From positions 1 to 44,471 of the forward strand of contig JAQXJR010000010.1 in NCBI GenBank assembly GCA_029009055.1: DNA of 44,471 bases. Reading direction: 5' to 3'. How positions within the stretch are numbered: position 1 is the stretch's first letter; the number at the start of each line of letters is the position of its first letter. The notes below the pieces were generated by a model. The model did no database searches. It was not told the origin of the DNA and was given only the letters and a program-made list of their open reading frames with translations. A program made the position numbers and the translations under genes. Positions 8,736 through 17,032 of the stretch are shown here, piece after piece. This DNA is from Eubacteriales bacterium (GTDB lineage: Bacteria; Bacillota; Clostridia; Peptostreptococcales; Anaerovoracaceae).

Positions 8736-9671
8736 ATGTCGAGCGGAGAGAACCGCATAACTGTTGGAATTCCAAGGGGAATGCTATATTACAGATACAT
8801 GAGCCTCTGGAGCGCCTTTTTTAAGGAGCTGGGGGTGGACATAATAGTGAGCGAGCCGACGTCCAGGGAAACGTTCAACACAGGAGCCGCCCACGCGAAC
8901 GACGAGACATGCCTGTCTGAGAAGATATTTCTCGGGCACGTGGCGGAACTGGTCGGGAAATGCGACTACATATTAGTGCCGAGGCTTTGTAATTTAGGGC
9001 GCAGGCAGGAGTACTGCGTGAGGTTCATGGCCATGCCTGACCTGACAGAAAACTGCTTCCCGGGACAGGACCTGCATTTGCTGACTTACAGCGTGGACGA
9101 GATGCATGGGTCGAGCGAGAAAGACGCCTACATAGACCTCGCTAAACAGCTCGGCTTCGGAAAGCGTGAGGGTAAGAAAGCATACTCTAAGGCCAGGAAG
9201 GTTTATGAGGAAAGCTGGAACGCCAGGGTGAAGGCTGAGGAGAAGCTTTACGACACTGACGGCATTAAGATCATGATCGCCGGCCACTCCTACGTCTACC
9301 AGGACCCGTACTTCGGCGGCATGGTGACAGATGTCTTGAAGAAGCTCGACGTCACGGCCGTCCACGCAAACGTTACGAACCGGAAGCGCGCCCTCGAGCT
9401 CAGCGACGCGGTATCGCCGACATGTAAGTGGGAAGTTTCCCGCGAGATCATCGGCAGCATAGTCGAGCATAAGAATAAAGTCGACGGCATAATCCTCGTC
9501 AGCGCCTTTCCATGCGGGCCGGACGCCATGGTAAACGAGCTGCTCATGAGGAAGATCAACGGCATCCCGGTTCTGAACCTCGTCCTGGACGCCCAGAGCG
9601 GCGTCGCCGGTATAGAGACCAGGCTGGAAAGCTTCATAGATATAATCAGGCTGAAGAAAGGTATGCTGTAA
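8736..9671 (+). CDS. Acyl-CoA dehydratase activase-related protein (DUF2229 type)
   Basis: The 311-residue cytoplasmic protein belongs to the group found with 2-hydroxyacyl-CoA dehydratase activases. It has the typical opening VGIPRGMLYYRYMSLWSAFF, a conserved Cys-containing DETCLSEKIF, a second Cys segment YILVPRLCNL, and a C-terminal half with FPCGPDAMVNELL and GIETRLESF. Such proteins may carry or help build an iron-sulfur centre on dehydratase-like partners, but no reaction is proven for the family. The start is taken at the ATG at 8736 (upstream TTGGAG) and not at the longer frame from 8643, which lies in element-like GC-rich sequence. The next two genes have the same orientation and belong to the same functional group. 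Confidence 0.8.
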   Translation: MSSGENRITVGIPRGMLYYRYMSLWSAFFKELGVDIIVSEPTSRETFNTGAAHANDETCLSEKIFLGHVAELVGKCDYILVPRLCNLGRRQEYCVRFMAMPDLTENCFPGQDLHLLTYSVDEMHGSSEKDAYIDLAKQLGFGKREGKKAYSKARKVYEESWNARVKAEEKLYDTDGIKIMIAGHSYVYQDPYFGGMVTDVLKKLDVTAVHANVTNRKRALELSDAVSPTCKWEVSREIIGSIVEHKNKVDGIILVSAFPCGPDAMVNELLMRKINGIPVLNLVLDAQSGVAGIETRLESFIDIIRLKKGML

Positions 9672-9728
9672 GCCGGTGATCCGAAAGCTTTGCGGCAGAT
9701 GAACCGGCTAACCCGCTTGATTTTCATA

Positions 9729-9849
9729 TAGCAAAGCCGAGCCGCGGCTGGCGCCGGCGCGGGCAGGGAATTTGAAAGAAGCCCTACGGCCGGCTGAAAG
9801 CAATTGCCGGCTGAAAGGCAAGAGCCGTTAGCGAGGTGGGGCTTTGCTA
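9729..9849. repeat. Boundary-paired GC-rich intergenic element A
   Basis: TAGCAAAGCC (9729-9738) and GGCTTTGCTA (9840-9849) are exact inverted repeats enclosing 101 bp. Nested arms pair inside: CGGCT (9745-9749) with AGCCG (9823-9827), GCCGGC (9753-9758) with GCCGGC (9806-9811), and GGGC (9761-9764) with GCCC (9781-9784). GCCGGCTGAAAG is repeated at 9789 and 9806. It lies between two activase-family genes, ending 32 bp before the next start. Confidence 0.65.
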
Positions 9850-9881
9850 AGAGGCCAGCGAATAGGGTAACAGGAGATAAT

Positions 9882-10997
9882 ATGTCAAGCATAGAAAGTA
9901 TAACGCAGGGGATAACGGACATCCCCGATAATAAGACGAAGAAGCTGGGATTCCCGAGGTACGCGGAATATAACTGCGCCGTGAAGTACTTCATAGACCA
10001 CGCGTTCGATAACGCCGAGTACGTACTTCCGCCTAAACTCACCAGGCGCTCGGACGAGCTCGGAGTTAAGTACAGCCCGGAGTCGGTGTGCTTCCCGTTT
10101 AAGACTTTGCTCGGGAGCATGATAGAAGTGCTGGAAGCCGGGGCGGACACCCTGGTCATGCCGCACGGTCTCTGCCGGCTGGGATATTTCGGAGAGCTGA
10201 TGGAGCAGATCCTCCGCGACATGGGCTACGATTTCGACTTCATAAATATGGCCGCCTACAACACGGGTAAGAAGTCCGATTGGATACGCATGCTGAAGAG
10301 GATGGAGCCGCACCCGAACGTGCCGAAAATCACGAAATACGCGATCGAGGGCGATAAGATGGTCGGCTATCTGGACGATGTGACAGAGCGCTACTACGAG
10401 AACGTGGGCTTCGACCCGTCCGGCGAGATGAAGAAGATTTTCAGGCGCTTCATAGCCGAGATGTATAAGGTGGACAGCCGTAAAGAGATCGAGGACCTGT
10501 ACCAGCGCACTATCGACGCTTTCGACTCCGTGAAGCTGAATAAGCCGGCTCATCCAATCAGGGTCGGCATGGTCGGGGAGTTTTTCACGGTCATGGACCC
10601 GTATTCCAATCTGGGCCTCGAGCAAAAAATAGCTGACATGGGCGTGGAGGTCCACCGCTGGATGAACATTTCCAACCGTCTGCTCCACTATCCGGGCCAG
10701 AAGAACATGGCGGTCTCGATTAAGGATTACACGAAGTACGAGATGGGCCCGACAGCGACGGCTAACATCTGGGCTGCCAAGCGCTACGCCGAGATGGGCT
10801 ACGACGGAATCATCCACGTGAAATCCGCCTACTGCACGCCTGAGATAGACGTGATACCTGTACTGCAAAACCTTTGCCGGGAGTATAAGCTGCCGCTGCT
10901 CTGCCTGTCTTTCGGGGCACAGACCAGTGACGTCGGCGTCGAGACCAGGCTGGAAGCCTTCTACGATATGGTCCGAGCAAAGGCCATGCGGATGTAG
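9882..10997 (+). CDS. CoA activase-like / 2-hydroxyacyl-CoA dehydratase-like component
   Basis: The 371-residue protein resembles the component annotated as CoA protein activase or dehydratase-like (HgdB/DUF2229-related) that accompanies BadF-type ATPases. Recognisable parts are KLGFPRYAEYNCAVKYFI near the N-terminus, YSPESVCFPFKTLLG with a conserved Cys, TLVMPHGLCRLGYFGE, VGMVGEFFTVMDPYSN in the middle, and HVKSAYCTPEIDVIP and GVETRLEAFYDMV at the end. The conserved Cys residues suggest an iron-sulfur cluster. The ATG at 9882 has CAGGAG 6 nt upstream; the longer open frame from 9804 runs back into element A. It is co-oriented with its two partners. Substrate unknown. Confidence 0.78.
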   Translation: MSSIESITQGITDIPDNKTKKLGFPRYAEYNCAVKYFIDHAFDNAEYVLPPKLTRRSDELGVKYSPESVCFPFKTLLGSMIEVLEAGADTLVMPHGLCRLGYFGELMEQILRDMGYDFDFINMAAYNTGKKSDWIRMLKRMEPHPNVPKITKYAIEGDKMVGYLDDVTERYYENVGFDPSGEMKKIFRRFIAEMYKVDSRKEIEDLYQRTIDAFDSVKLNKPAHPIRVGMVGEFFTVMDPYSNLGLEQKIADMGVEVHRWMNISNRLLHYPGQKNMAVSIKDYTKYEMGPTATANIWAAKRYAEMGYDGIIHVKSAYCTPEIDVIPVLQNLCREYKLPLLCLSFGAQTSDVGVETRLEAFYDMVRAKAMRM

Positions 10998-11443
10998 GCT
11001 CTGCCAGGCGCCCGGCCGGGGCGCCCTGGGGAAATTGCCGCGCCCCGGCGCCTGCGGGCCCGAGCCATGATGCTTGCGGGACCGCAAGCTCGGCCGGCCG
11101 AAATTGCCTGTCTGGGCCGGCCGCGGGCGCCGCGCCGCAGAAAAGCCGGCTTTTGCGACGAGTTGCTTTACGGCGCTAAAGAGAGGCAGCCCGGGAGTAA
11201 GAGGGTGCTGCCGATTTGCTTTGCGACGGGCAGCCGGAAATTTGCTGGGCAGCCGGAAATCGCTTTGTGCCGGCTGGCCGGGCGGCGGCCTTGGCGCCGC
11301 AAGAATTTGCTTTTGCGATTGACTCGGCGCCGCGGAGGAATTGATTTTTCGGCGCGGGGCTTAGAAAGGAAGCTCCGGGAAGGCTTTGCTGATTGAACGA
11401 AATAATTTGCTAAAGGGGCAAGATCAGATATTTAGGAGGAGAA
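10998..11443. other. GC-rich hairpin-rich spacer
   Basis: No gene. The stretch is built from repeated words (GCCGGC, GGCGCC, GCCGCAA, TTTGCT, GAAATTGCC). It contains the hairpin GCTTGCGG-GA-CCGCAAGC (11072-11089) and the boundary word GGCTTTGCT near 11380. A possible left partner AGCAAAGGCC lies in the last codons of the preceding gene (about 10977-10986). Confidence 0.5.
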
Positions 11444-12478
11444 ATGGGAGAGACATATAAGGACATGCCGGATCAGGAGGATATCGGCGAACAGCTGCAT
11501 CACGACCAGAACATACGCACGAATGAGGGGAAGAAAAAGGCGTACCTGGGGGTCGATGTCGGCTCTATTTCAACGAAAGGCGTCATCCTGGACGACGATA
11601 ACAATATCCTGTCCAGCGCCTACATCTGGACCGAGGGAAATCCGATCGGGTCGGTGAAAAAGCTGATCCACCTGATCGAGGAGGGGTTCGATAAGGACCA
11701 GTACGAGGTCGTGGCGACGGGGACGACGGGTAGCGCTAGGCGCCTGGTCGGGACCATCCTCGGGGCGACGATCGTGAAGAACGAGATCACGGCGCACGCT
11801 GTCGGGACCACGACTTTCCACCCGGATGTCCGCACCATCCTCGAGATCGGCGGCCAGGACTCGAAGATCATCCTCGTCGAGAACGGTGTCGCCATCGATT
11901 ACGCCATGAACACTCTCTGCGCGGCGGGGACGGGGGCTTTCCTCTCCAGCCAGGCAAAGCGGCTTAACATAGAGGTCGAGGACATAGGTAAGTACGCATT
12001 AAAGTCCGAGCACCCGACGTCGATCGCGGCCCGCTGCACGGTTTTCGCTGAGTCTGACCTGGTGCATAAGATCCAGATGGGTCACAGCAGGGAGGACATA
12101 ATCGCCGGGGTTTGTGACGCGGTCGTATCTAACTACCTTAATAACGTCGGCAAAGGGAAAAAGATCGAATCTCCGATCGTCTTTCAGGGCGGTGTGTCGA
12201 AGAATGAGGGTGTGGTCGCGGCTTTCGAGCGTGAGCTGGGCTGTCATGTGACTGTGGATCCGGACGGGCACCTGATGGGTGCCATCGGTTCGGCTATACT
12301 GGCGCGCCGTTCTTCTGCCCGCCGTGTCTTCGATTTTAAGATGGAGGATATGGAATTTTACACGCGCGAGGCCAACTGTGGCAGGTGCCCTAACAACTGC
12401 GAGATCATCTGCGTTTACAGAGGCGATGATCTCCTCGACGCCTGGGGTAACCGCTGCGAGCGGGGAGCATTGGTCTAG
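11444..12478 (+). CDS. Acyl-CoA dehydratase activase (BadF/BadG/BcrA/BcrD ATPase family)
   Basis: The 344-residue protein is an ATP-driven electron donor of the HgdC type. In known family members a homodimer with one [4Fe-4S] cluster passes one electron to a dehydratase on ATP hydrolysis. An acidic N-terminal tail of about 30 residues precedes the ASKHA fold: GVDVGSISTKGVIL (phosphate 1), ATGTTGSARRLVG, LEIGGQDSKII, NTLCAAGTGAFLSSQAKRL with the first cluster Cys, AARCTVFAESDLVH with the second, and FQGGVSKNEGVVAAF (phosphate 2/adenosine). A C-terminal Cys-rich extension (NCGRCPNNCEIICVY, then RCERGAL) may hold a further cluster. Start: AGGAGG lies just before the ATG. No substrate-specific dehydratase subunits are in the window, so the partner is unknown. 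Confidence 0.88.
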   Translation: MGETYKDMPDQEDIGEQLHHDQNIRTNEGKKKAYLGVDVGSISTKGVILDDDNNILSSAYIWTEGNPIGSVKKLIHLIEEGFDKDQYEVVATGTTGSARRLVGTILGATIVKNEITAHAVGTTTFHPDVRTILEIGGQDSKIILVENGVAIDYAMNTLCAAGTGAFLSSQAKRLNIEVEDIGKYALKSEHPTSIAARCTVFAESDLVHKIQMGHSREDIIAGVCDAVVSNYLNNVGKGKKIESPIVFQGGVSKNEGVVAAFERELGCHVTVDPDGHLMGAIGSAILARRSSARRVFDFKMEDMEFYTREANCGRCPNNCEIICVYRGDDLLDAWGNRCERGALV

Positions 12479-12490
12479 CCCGCGTCGCCC

Positions 12491-12842
12491 GGCTCCGCTC
12501 AGTCCTCGGGGCAGGCGGTCAGGGCTGGAGAATTGAGTTTAGATGTGGGCTTCCGAGGATTAAAATCTCGGAAGCCTATTATTATATAGGCAGCCGGCAG
12601 TTAGGAGCGGCTGACGCATTGCGTAGGGGAATTGCGGTATTGTGATCTGGCGGGTCTCAAAAGCCGCGATGTTGTAGCCGGCTGCCTTAGTGAGTTAAGT
12701 AGTTAGGACTGGCGAGCCAGTCCTACCGATTGGAGTGAGATGGTCGCAACCCTGGCGGGCGGGTTGCGGACGTTATATAGTTAGATGTGGGCTTCCGGCA
12801 GGAAGCCGTCTATATGGGTTCCCTGCATTATATTGATATGAG
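12491..12842 (+). ncRNA. Modular structured RNA candidate, copy 1
   Basis: The stretch after the activase gene has no ORF but a chain of strong hairpins. A 35-nt lead (12491-12525) recurs at 16987-17021. GATGTGGGCTTCC opens a hairpin closed by GGAAGCC. AGGCAGCCGGC (12588-12598) pairs perfectly with GCCGGCTGCCT (12677-12687). AGGACTGGC pairs with GCCAGTCCT (12705-12724). CGCAACCC pairs with GGGTTGCG (12745-12768). A second GATGTGGGCTTCC module starts near 12783. It ends at a strong terminator. It may belong to a described class such as the raiA motif, but I cannot confirm that. Confidence 0.6.
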
Positions 12843-12880
12843 CGCTCTTTAGGCCTTGCTGTGCCTGAAGAGCGTTTTTT
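12843..12880 (+). terminator. Strong intrinsic terminator
   Basis: CGCTCTT (12843-12849) pairs with AAGAGCG (12868-12874), extended by AGGC/GCCT, and is followed by six T. It ends the transcript carrying the structured RNA candidate. Confidence 0.85.
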
Positions 12881-13393
12881 CATGCATAGAATGATATATG
12901 ACGGACGGGCTTTGCTGGATAATGCACAGGAATGGCAAGGGTTTGATGAAGGTCGAGAAGTGAGATTGGAAGAATGGGTGCCGCCCTTGAATTAGTGAAG
13001 ATAGAACGTAGCTACAGATGATTGGGCAGATACGTTTAGAAAATATCGACCAAGAGCTCATGGATTTTCAGGCATTATGAAAAATAATCGCCAATTCGTA
13101 AATATTTTCAGAATGTATAACATCGAGGATTATGGTTAAGAGTCAACGCAGGTCGTAATGAAGGAACGAGAGAGGAATGCTGTATAAATATGCATACTTA
13201 TGTTCGATATATTAATGACTTTAATTGCTATGTGTATAACAAAATACAATCAAAGGCTATTATGTATACAATAATCTGGTTACGGATATTTTCCAGCAAG
13301 GAATCGAAGTTATTAGAAAGGTGATTAGAAAATAACAAATCGAAATTGCGATTCCTTCTTAGACTATGAAAAAAACACGCTAAATTGGAAATA
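12881..13393. other. AT-rich non-coding stretch
   Basis: No supported gene. Short open frames on the minus strand lack ribosome binding sites. Contains one GGGCTTTGCTGG word near 12907 and one GTATAC word near 13264. Confidence 0.45.
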
Positions 13394-13431
13394 TTTTCAT
13401 AATGGATTTTCATAATGGATCTTCATAATGG
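13394..13431 (+). repeat. Three tandem 13-bp repeats (TTTTCATAATGGA)
   Basis: TTTTCATAATGGA occurs at 13394-13406 and 13407-13419, followed by a near copy, TCTTCATAATGG, at 13420-13431. The array ends exactly at the -35 box of a good promoter, so it could be a set of regulator sites. TTTTCATAAT is also part of the dispersed block at 3601 and 42789. Confidence 0.65.
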
Positions 13432-13460
13432 TTGACGGGCACGGAAGACGAATGTAAAAT
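13432..13460 (+). promoter_or_regulatory. Promoter of the nuclease-like gene
   Basis: TTGACG (13432-13437), a 17-nt spacer and TAAAAT (13455-13460) form a near-consensus promoter about 50 bp before the start codon at 13511. Confidence 0.7.
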
Positions 13461-13510
13461 ATTACCATCAAATGGAAAATGTTGCCATGTGACTAAATGG
13501 GGGTAGTGAT

Positions 13511-14821
13511 TTGAGGCTGGAAGAATATCTAGGTAACACTGAAGAATCGTTGGAACGATTAAAAGTTGCTTATCTCAAGCAGGCCAGTCTGCTGCCTACA
13601 GATAGTCTGGCAATATACTCGTATGGTGGTTTTTCCATAATAAAAGGTAGGGATAAGCAGGGGAAGCCTGTTCGAATCGATAAGACTAAGGTCGCCTACA
13701 TACGTGGCTGCCTAACGCGTGAGAACTTGGAGAATTCCATAGCCGCAATCGATTGCAATATCAGGCTCGTAGAGTATTGCCTGCAGAAATACATTCCGCC
13801 TGAGAAGTTCGTTGCGGAGCAGGATGGCGTGGATATTCTGATGCGGCAGATCTATAGCACGCCGGCTAAGAGGGCTAAGAATGGGAATGCTCCGATTGCC
13901 AGGTATTATAAGGGCGATACGAAGAAGCTGCTGGACCCTGCTAACCCGAACGGCGTGTTCAGTGAGAGCTTCTACAGCAAAGCGGAATCAGACCGTCTCC
14001 TTCCTAAGGCGGCTGCCGCGGCTAAGAAGCTCGCGCCCGTCGAGAGCGCGCTTTCCGAAGCGGGAGCGGCACTCGACCGGCAGCGAGCCCGCCATCTTCC
14101 TATGGAATACCCGCCGGAATACGCGGCAGCCCAAGCGGCCCGCGCCGGCGCCCTCTTCCAGCCGATCCCGGGCGTCCGCGCCGGCCAGCTCTACAGCCCC
14201 GGTCGCCTGTCCAGCCCGGCTGCGCAAATAGAACAAAGCCGGAGGACAAGTTATAGCAAGGGGACAGGCAGGCAAGCAGGGCGTGGCCAAAATGCAAAGT
14301 CGGATTTCCCGCCCCGACTGATCCATGGCGACCTGCTCGTAGACCTGGATAATAAGAGCAGGAAGCCTGATTTGCGTTCGCTCCGCAGGGTCTACTGCGA
14401 ATCACCTTATATTACCGGTCCGGCGGAGCCTGACGAGAGCCATGTCTTTCCATCGGAATTCGGAATGTATTTCACATCGAGAAACGAGCGGGAGATCGCG
14501 AACTATTTATATAATGAAGGAATACCATTCCACTACGAGCCGCCGCTAACCCTATATGACCTGAACGGGAACGAAGTCACGTATTATCCGGACTTCGTGA
14601 TACCCGCGGCGGATGGAAAGCCGATAATATGGGAACACGCGGGAATGGCTGAGAAAGCGGAGTACTGCGACCGCTTTTATTATAAGCTGAATGTATACAC
14701 GGCCTGCGGCTGGCGGCTGGGGAGGGACCTGTTCGTTACTATGAGTGACATTAACGAGAAGCTCGACATAGCCACAATAAAAGCGATCGTAGATGCTTTT
14801 ATACGCTGCCACTTCAGCTGA
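13511..14821 (+). CDS. PD-(D/E)XK-like nuclease-fold protein with a low-complexity insert
   Basis: The 436-residue product fits a clostridial family with a helical N-terminal part (residues 1-150, with SLAIYSYGGFSIIKG and YIRGCLTRENLE) and a C-terminal restriction-endonuclease-like core. The core has FTSRNEREIANYLYNEGIPFHY..PP, then YYPDFVIPAADGKPIIWEHAGM, giving a PD...(x)E-x-H pattern, then a YCDRFYYKLNVY helix. The family role is unproven; nucleic-acid cleavage is inference. Residues about 157-270 are Ala/Arg/Pro-rich, GC-rich at the DNA level and start at AGCAAAGCG, unlike the AT-rich ends, so they look like an insert. The start is TTG at 13511, placed by the promoter 50 bp upstream; the ribosome binding site is poor. 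Single-gene unit. Confidence 0.65.
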   Translation: MRLEEYLGNTEESLERLKVAYLKQASLLPTDSLAIYSYGGFSIIKGRDKQGKPVRIDKTKVAYIRGCLTRENLENSIAAIDCNIRLVEYCLQKYIPPEKFVAEQDGVDILMRQIYSTPAKRAKNGNAPIARYYKGDTKKLLDPANPNGVFSESFYSKAESDRLLPKAAAAAKKLAPVESALSEAGAALDRQRARHLPMEYPPEYAAAQAARAGALFQPIPGVRAGQLYSPGRLSSPAAQIEQSRRTSYSKGTGRQAGRGQNAKSDFPPRLIHGDLLVDLDNKSRKPDLRSLRRVYCESPYITGPAEPDESHVFPSEFGMYFTSRNEREIANYLYNEGIPFHYEPPLTLYDLNGNEVTYYPDFVIPAADGKPIIWEHAGMAEKAEYCDRFYYKLNVYTACGWRLGRDLFVTMSDINEKLDIATIKAIVDAFIRCHFS

Positions 14822-14944
14822 TAAAACGCGATGATTGTCGCAAGCTGATTAAGCCGTAATAAATATCGCAATAAAAATTCATCGATTTAAATCGATGAAG
14901 CGCAACTCATAATCCAATTTAAAATGAAATTCAAAGCGCGATTC

Positions 14945-15313
14945 TTACATCCGCTCCTTCAGCCAGGCCTGCAGGATAACAGCGTTATTATGCTCGGCGT
15001 CCTTTGCGGCGTAGAGAAGGGTAACAGCCCCGAACTTCGAGATCAGGTTCGGGACAGACTTAGCAAAGTCCTCTGCCTGTTCATTCGAGTCCAGCTCGGC
15101 CCGGTATTTCTCGGCGAACTCCTGAAACTTCTCCGGGTCGTGGCCGAACCACTTCCGCAGGTCGTTAGAAGGAGCCAAAGTCTTAAGCCATTCCGTGAGA
15201 CCCGCGTCCACCTTCTTAATGCCCCGCGGCCAGAGCCTGTCGACCAGGATTCTGGCGCCGTCAGCATCCGCCGCCTCGTCGTAAATTCGTTTTATTTTAA
15301 TATTTTCTGACAT
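14945..15313 (-). CDS. DUF488 family protein (YeaO-like)
   Basis: The 122-residue cytoplasmic protein has the family signature near the N-terminus (IKRIYDEAADADGARILVDRLWPRG), then LTEWLKTLAPSNDLRKWFGHDPEKF and a C-terminal VTLLYAAKDAEHNNAVIL. Length and motif order match the YeaO/DUF488 family, whose function is not established. I take the ATG at 15313, with GAAGAAGG upstream, in preference to a start 33 nt earlier. It faces the nuclease-like gene and has no obvious partner. Confidence 0.85.
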   Translation of the reverse strand: MSENIKIKRIYDEAADADGARILVDRLWPRGIKKVDAGLTEWLKTLAPSNDLRKWFGHDPEKFQEFAEKYRAELDSNEQAEDFAKSVPNLISKFGAVTLLYAAKDAEHNNAVILQAWLKERM

Positions 15314-15750
15314 TTTATCGCCTTCTTCTCGGAAATATAGATACATTCATTATATACCCGGCCTTGTATACATGAAACCCGAAGTGCGCATGAATCAGCA
15401 AGGGCAACCCGCGACGAGGCTTTGCAGCTGCCCGGGCGCCCGCAATGGTCTGTAATATTGCTGCAACTGGCGAGCTCGGCGCCGCAATGACGGGTGATTG
15501 GCGGATGATTGGCAGGTTGGGCGCCGCTAGGCACCCACAACCGGCCGCAAGTCACTAGTGGAGGCCGCGGCGATTGGTTCGCTTTACAAACATTTTACAT
15601 TGGAATTTGTGAATGATCGTTAAGAAATTTTATTTCTGTAATATAATAAAGTACAGAAGTGAAAAACTCCGGAGCCGCAGCCGCGATAAACTGAGGCGGG
15701 CGGGACCGGAGGCTTTCGAGATGGAAAGGCTTTGCTAAGAGGTGATTTAA
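15314..15750. other. Intergenic region with GC-rich words and a promoter
   Basis: No gene. The first half is GC-rich with GGCTTTGC and CCGCAA words. The second half holds an AT-rich promoter region, then GC-rich sequence ending in GGCTTTGCTA (15728-15737) about 13 bp before the next start codon. Confidence 0.4.
15620..15647 (+). promoter_or_regulatory. Possible promoter of the secreted-protein gene
   Basis: TTAAGA (15620-15625), a 16-nt spacer and a perfect TATAAT (15642-15647) lie about 100 bp before the ATG at 15751. Confidence 0.5.
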
Positions 15751-16599
15751 ATGAATGAAAAGATTTTAAGGAAAGCGGGGATCCTGCTGGCTGCAATATG
15801 CCTGGCCCTCATCATGATAGTACCGGCGCTCGCGGACAGGTCCTACGCTGATGGTGAGGCCGCGACCACGATCACGGCGACGACGAAATGGACACCGTAC
15901 CATTCGCAGGCGGCAATAGCGAAGGGGCAGTTCACGGGCTACACGATCAAGATGCCTGCTAACGGTAAGCTCTACGTGCGCGCCAGGTCTTACACGATAG
16001 ACCCGAATACGGGGAGTGTCAGCGCGGGCTATGTGTTCACTAAGCTCTACAATTCCAAGCAGAGCCAGATTTCCGATAATGGAACCGGACTCACATTGCA
16101 AAATGATCCGAGCTCGGGCGGCACATACTATGTAGTGAAGAAGGGCACATATTACCTGGGGTTCGCGCCTGACGCGGATAACAGAAATGTCGAATTCACG
16201 ATAAAATACGCTAAGCTGACCTTGCCGACCAATACGAAGAAGTCGAAAGCGCTTACGCTTAAGCGCGGCAAGGCATATAAGACGGGATACGTTCCGCTCG
16301 GCGCTGTCCAGACCCAGTGGTTTAAGGTAAAGCAGACTAAGACGAAGAAGCTCTGGTTCTACGTCAACACGAAAGGCATTAAGGATTATGGAGGAACGAA
16401 CACCAGGGGCATTAAGATCACTGCTTACGTCGGTAAGAAGAAGCTCGGCACTAAGAAAGTAAACTATGCTATGGCCGGCCCTATTAAGATCACTTACAGC
16501 ACGAAGAAGGGCTACGCTAAGAAGGGAACATATTACTTTAAGGTGGAGACATTCAATAAGTACACAGGCGGATCATATAAGGTTAAGATCGGTAAATAA
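15751..16599 (+). CDS. Secreted Lys-rich beta-sandwich protein
   Basis: The 282-residue product has a classical signal peptide (ILLAAICLALIMIVPALA, probable cleavage after ALA). The mature part is rich in Lys, Tyr, Thr and Gly and is built from short strands. The first half has a pattern like the PPC secreted-domain family (GQFTGYTIKMPANGKLYVRA...GTYYLGF), and the second half repeats a similar layout (QWFKVKQTKTKKLWFYVN...GTYYFKVETF). It is probably extracellular and wall-associated; no enzyme motif is visible. The ATG follows a short GAGGTG site. Downstream come repeats and structured elements instead of further genes. Confidence 0.65.
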   Translation: MNEKILRKAGILLAAICLALIMIVPALADRSYADGEAATTITATTKWTPYHSQAAIAKGQFTGYTIKMPANGKLYVRARSYTIDPNTGSVSAGYVFTKLYNSKQSQISDNGTGLTLQNDPSSGGTYYVVKKGTYYLGFAPDADNRNVEFTIKYAKLTLPTNTKKSKALTLKRGKAYKTGYVPLGAVQTQWFKVKQTKTKKLWFYVNTKGIKDYGGTNTRGIKITAYVGKKKLGTKKVNYAMAGPIKITYSTKKGYAKKGTYYFKVETFNKYTGGSYKVKIGK

Positions 16600-16655
16600 A
16601 CAGCCCCTGCACGGGCGGCTCCGCTCGGTCCTCGGGGCCTCGGACAGTCGCTCGC

Positions 16656-16734
16656 AAAGAACAGAACCCATGGGAAACTCGCATCTACGATGCTCGAACG
16701 ATCCCATGGGTTTTTCTGTTCTTTTCGCTCGCTC
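16656..16734 (+). ncRNA. Structured hairpin module, copy 1
   Basis: AAAGAACAG (16656-16664) pairs with CTGTTCTTT (16726-16734). ACCCATGGGA (16666-16675) pairs with TCCCATGGGT (16712-16721). GCATC-TAC-GATGC forms an inner hairpin (16681-16693). The second copy at 17033-17101 keeps all three stems although bases differ. Confidence 0.65.
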
Positions 16735-16743
16735 CATAATCGC

Positions 16744-16893
16744 CCCTGCGGAGGCGCGTCGCCGCCCGGCGTGGGGCTGTAGGGGTTTGGTAAGATGTGG
16801 GCTTCCGGCTGGAAGCCTTCTATTAATATATGCCGCCGGCATTTAGCGGCAGGGGAGTGAGTTAAGTGGTAAGGACTGGCACAGGCCAGTCCT
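16744..16893 (+). ncRNA. Modular structured RNA candidate, copy 2
   Basis: The first 122 bp (16744-16865) match 17131-17252 with only two substitutions. The segment includes GATGTGGGCTTCC closed by GGAAGCC, a GCCGC/GCGGC stem (16832-16850) and the conserved AGTGAGTTAA. An AGGACTGGC/GCCAGTCCT hairpin (16872-16893) follows. The module order is that of copy 1 at 12543-12740, with a much shorter central stem. Confidence 0.6.
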
Positions 16894-16986
16894 ACTGATT
16901 GGAGTTTGATACGCTGGCTCGGATTGTGGCTGAATAGCTACTGAATTGCCGGCAGTGCAATGTCCTCGGGGCGGCCGCTTCCGGGC

Positions 16987-17021
16987 GGTTCCGCTCGGTC
17001 CTCGGGACAGGCGGTCAGGGC
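16987..17021 (+). repeat. 35-bp lead repeat shared with 12491-12525
   Basis: The segment opens with GGTTCCGCTCGGTCCTCGGG and matches 12491-12525 with three differences. A partial copy begins near 16617. In all three places it precedes the hairpin modules. Confidence 0.6.
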
Positions 17022-17032
17022 GCTCAACTCGC

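Noticed and set aside
13511..14821. Novel defence system built on the nuclease-like gene
   Set aside because: It stands alone; no helicase, methyltransferase, ATPase or toxin-antitoxin partner lies next to it, so a defence role has no support.
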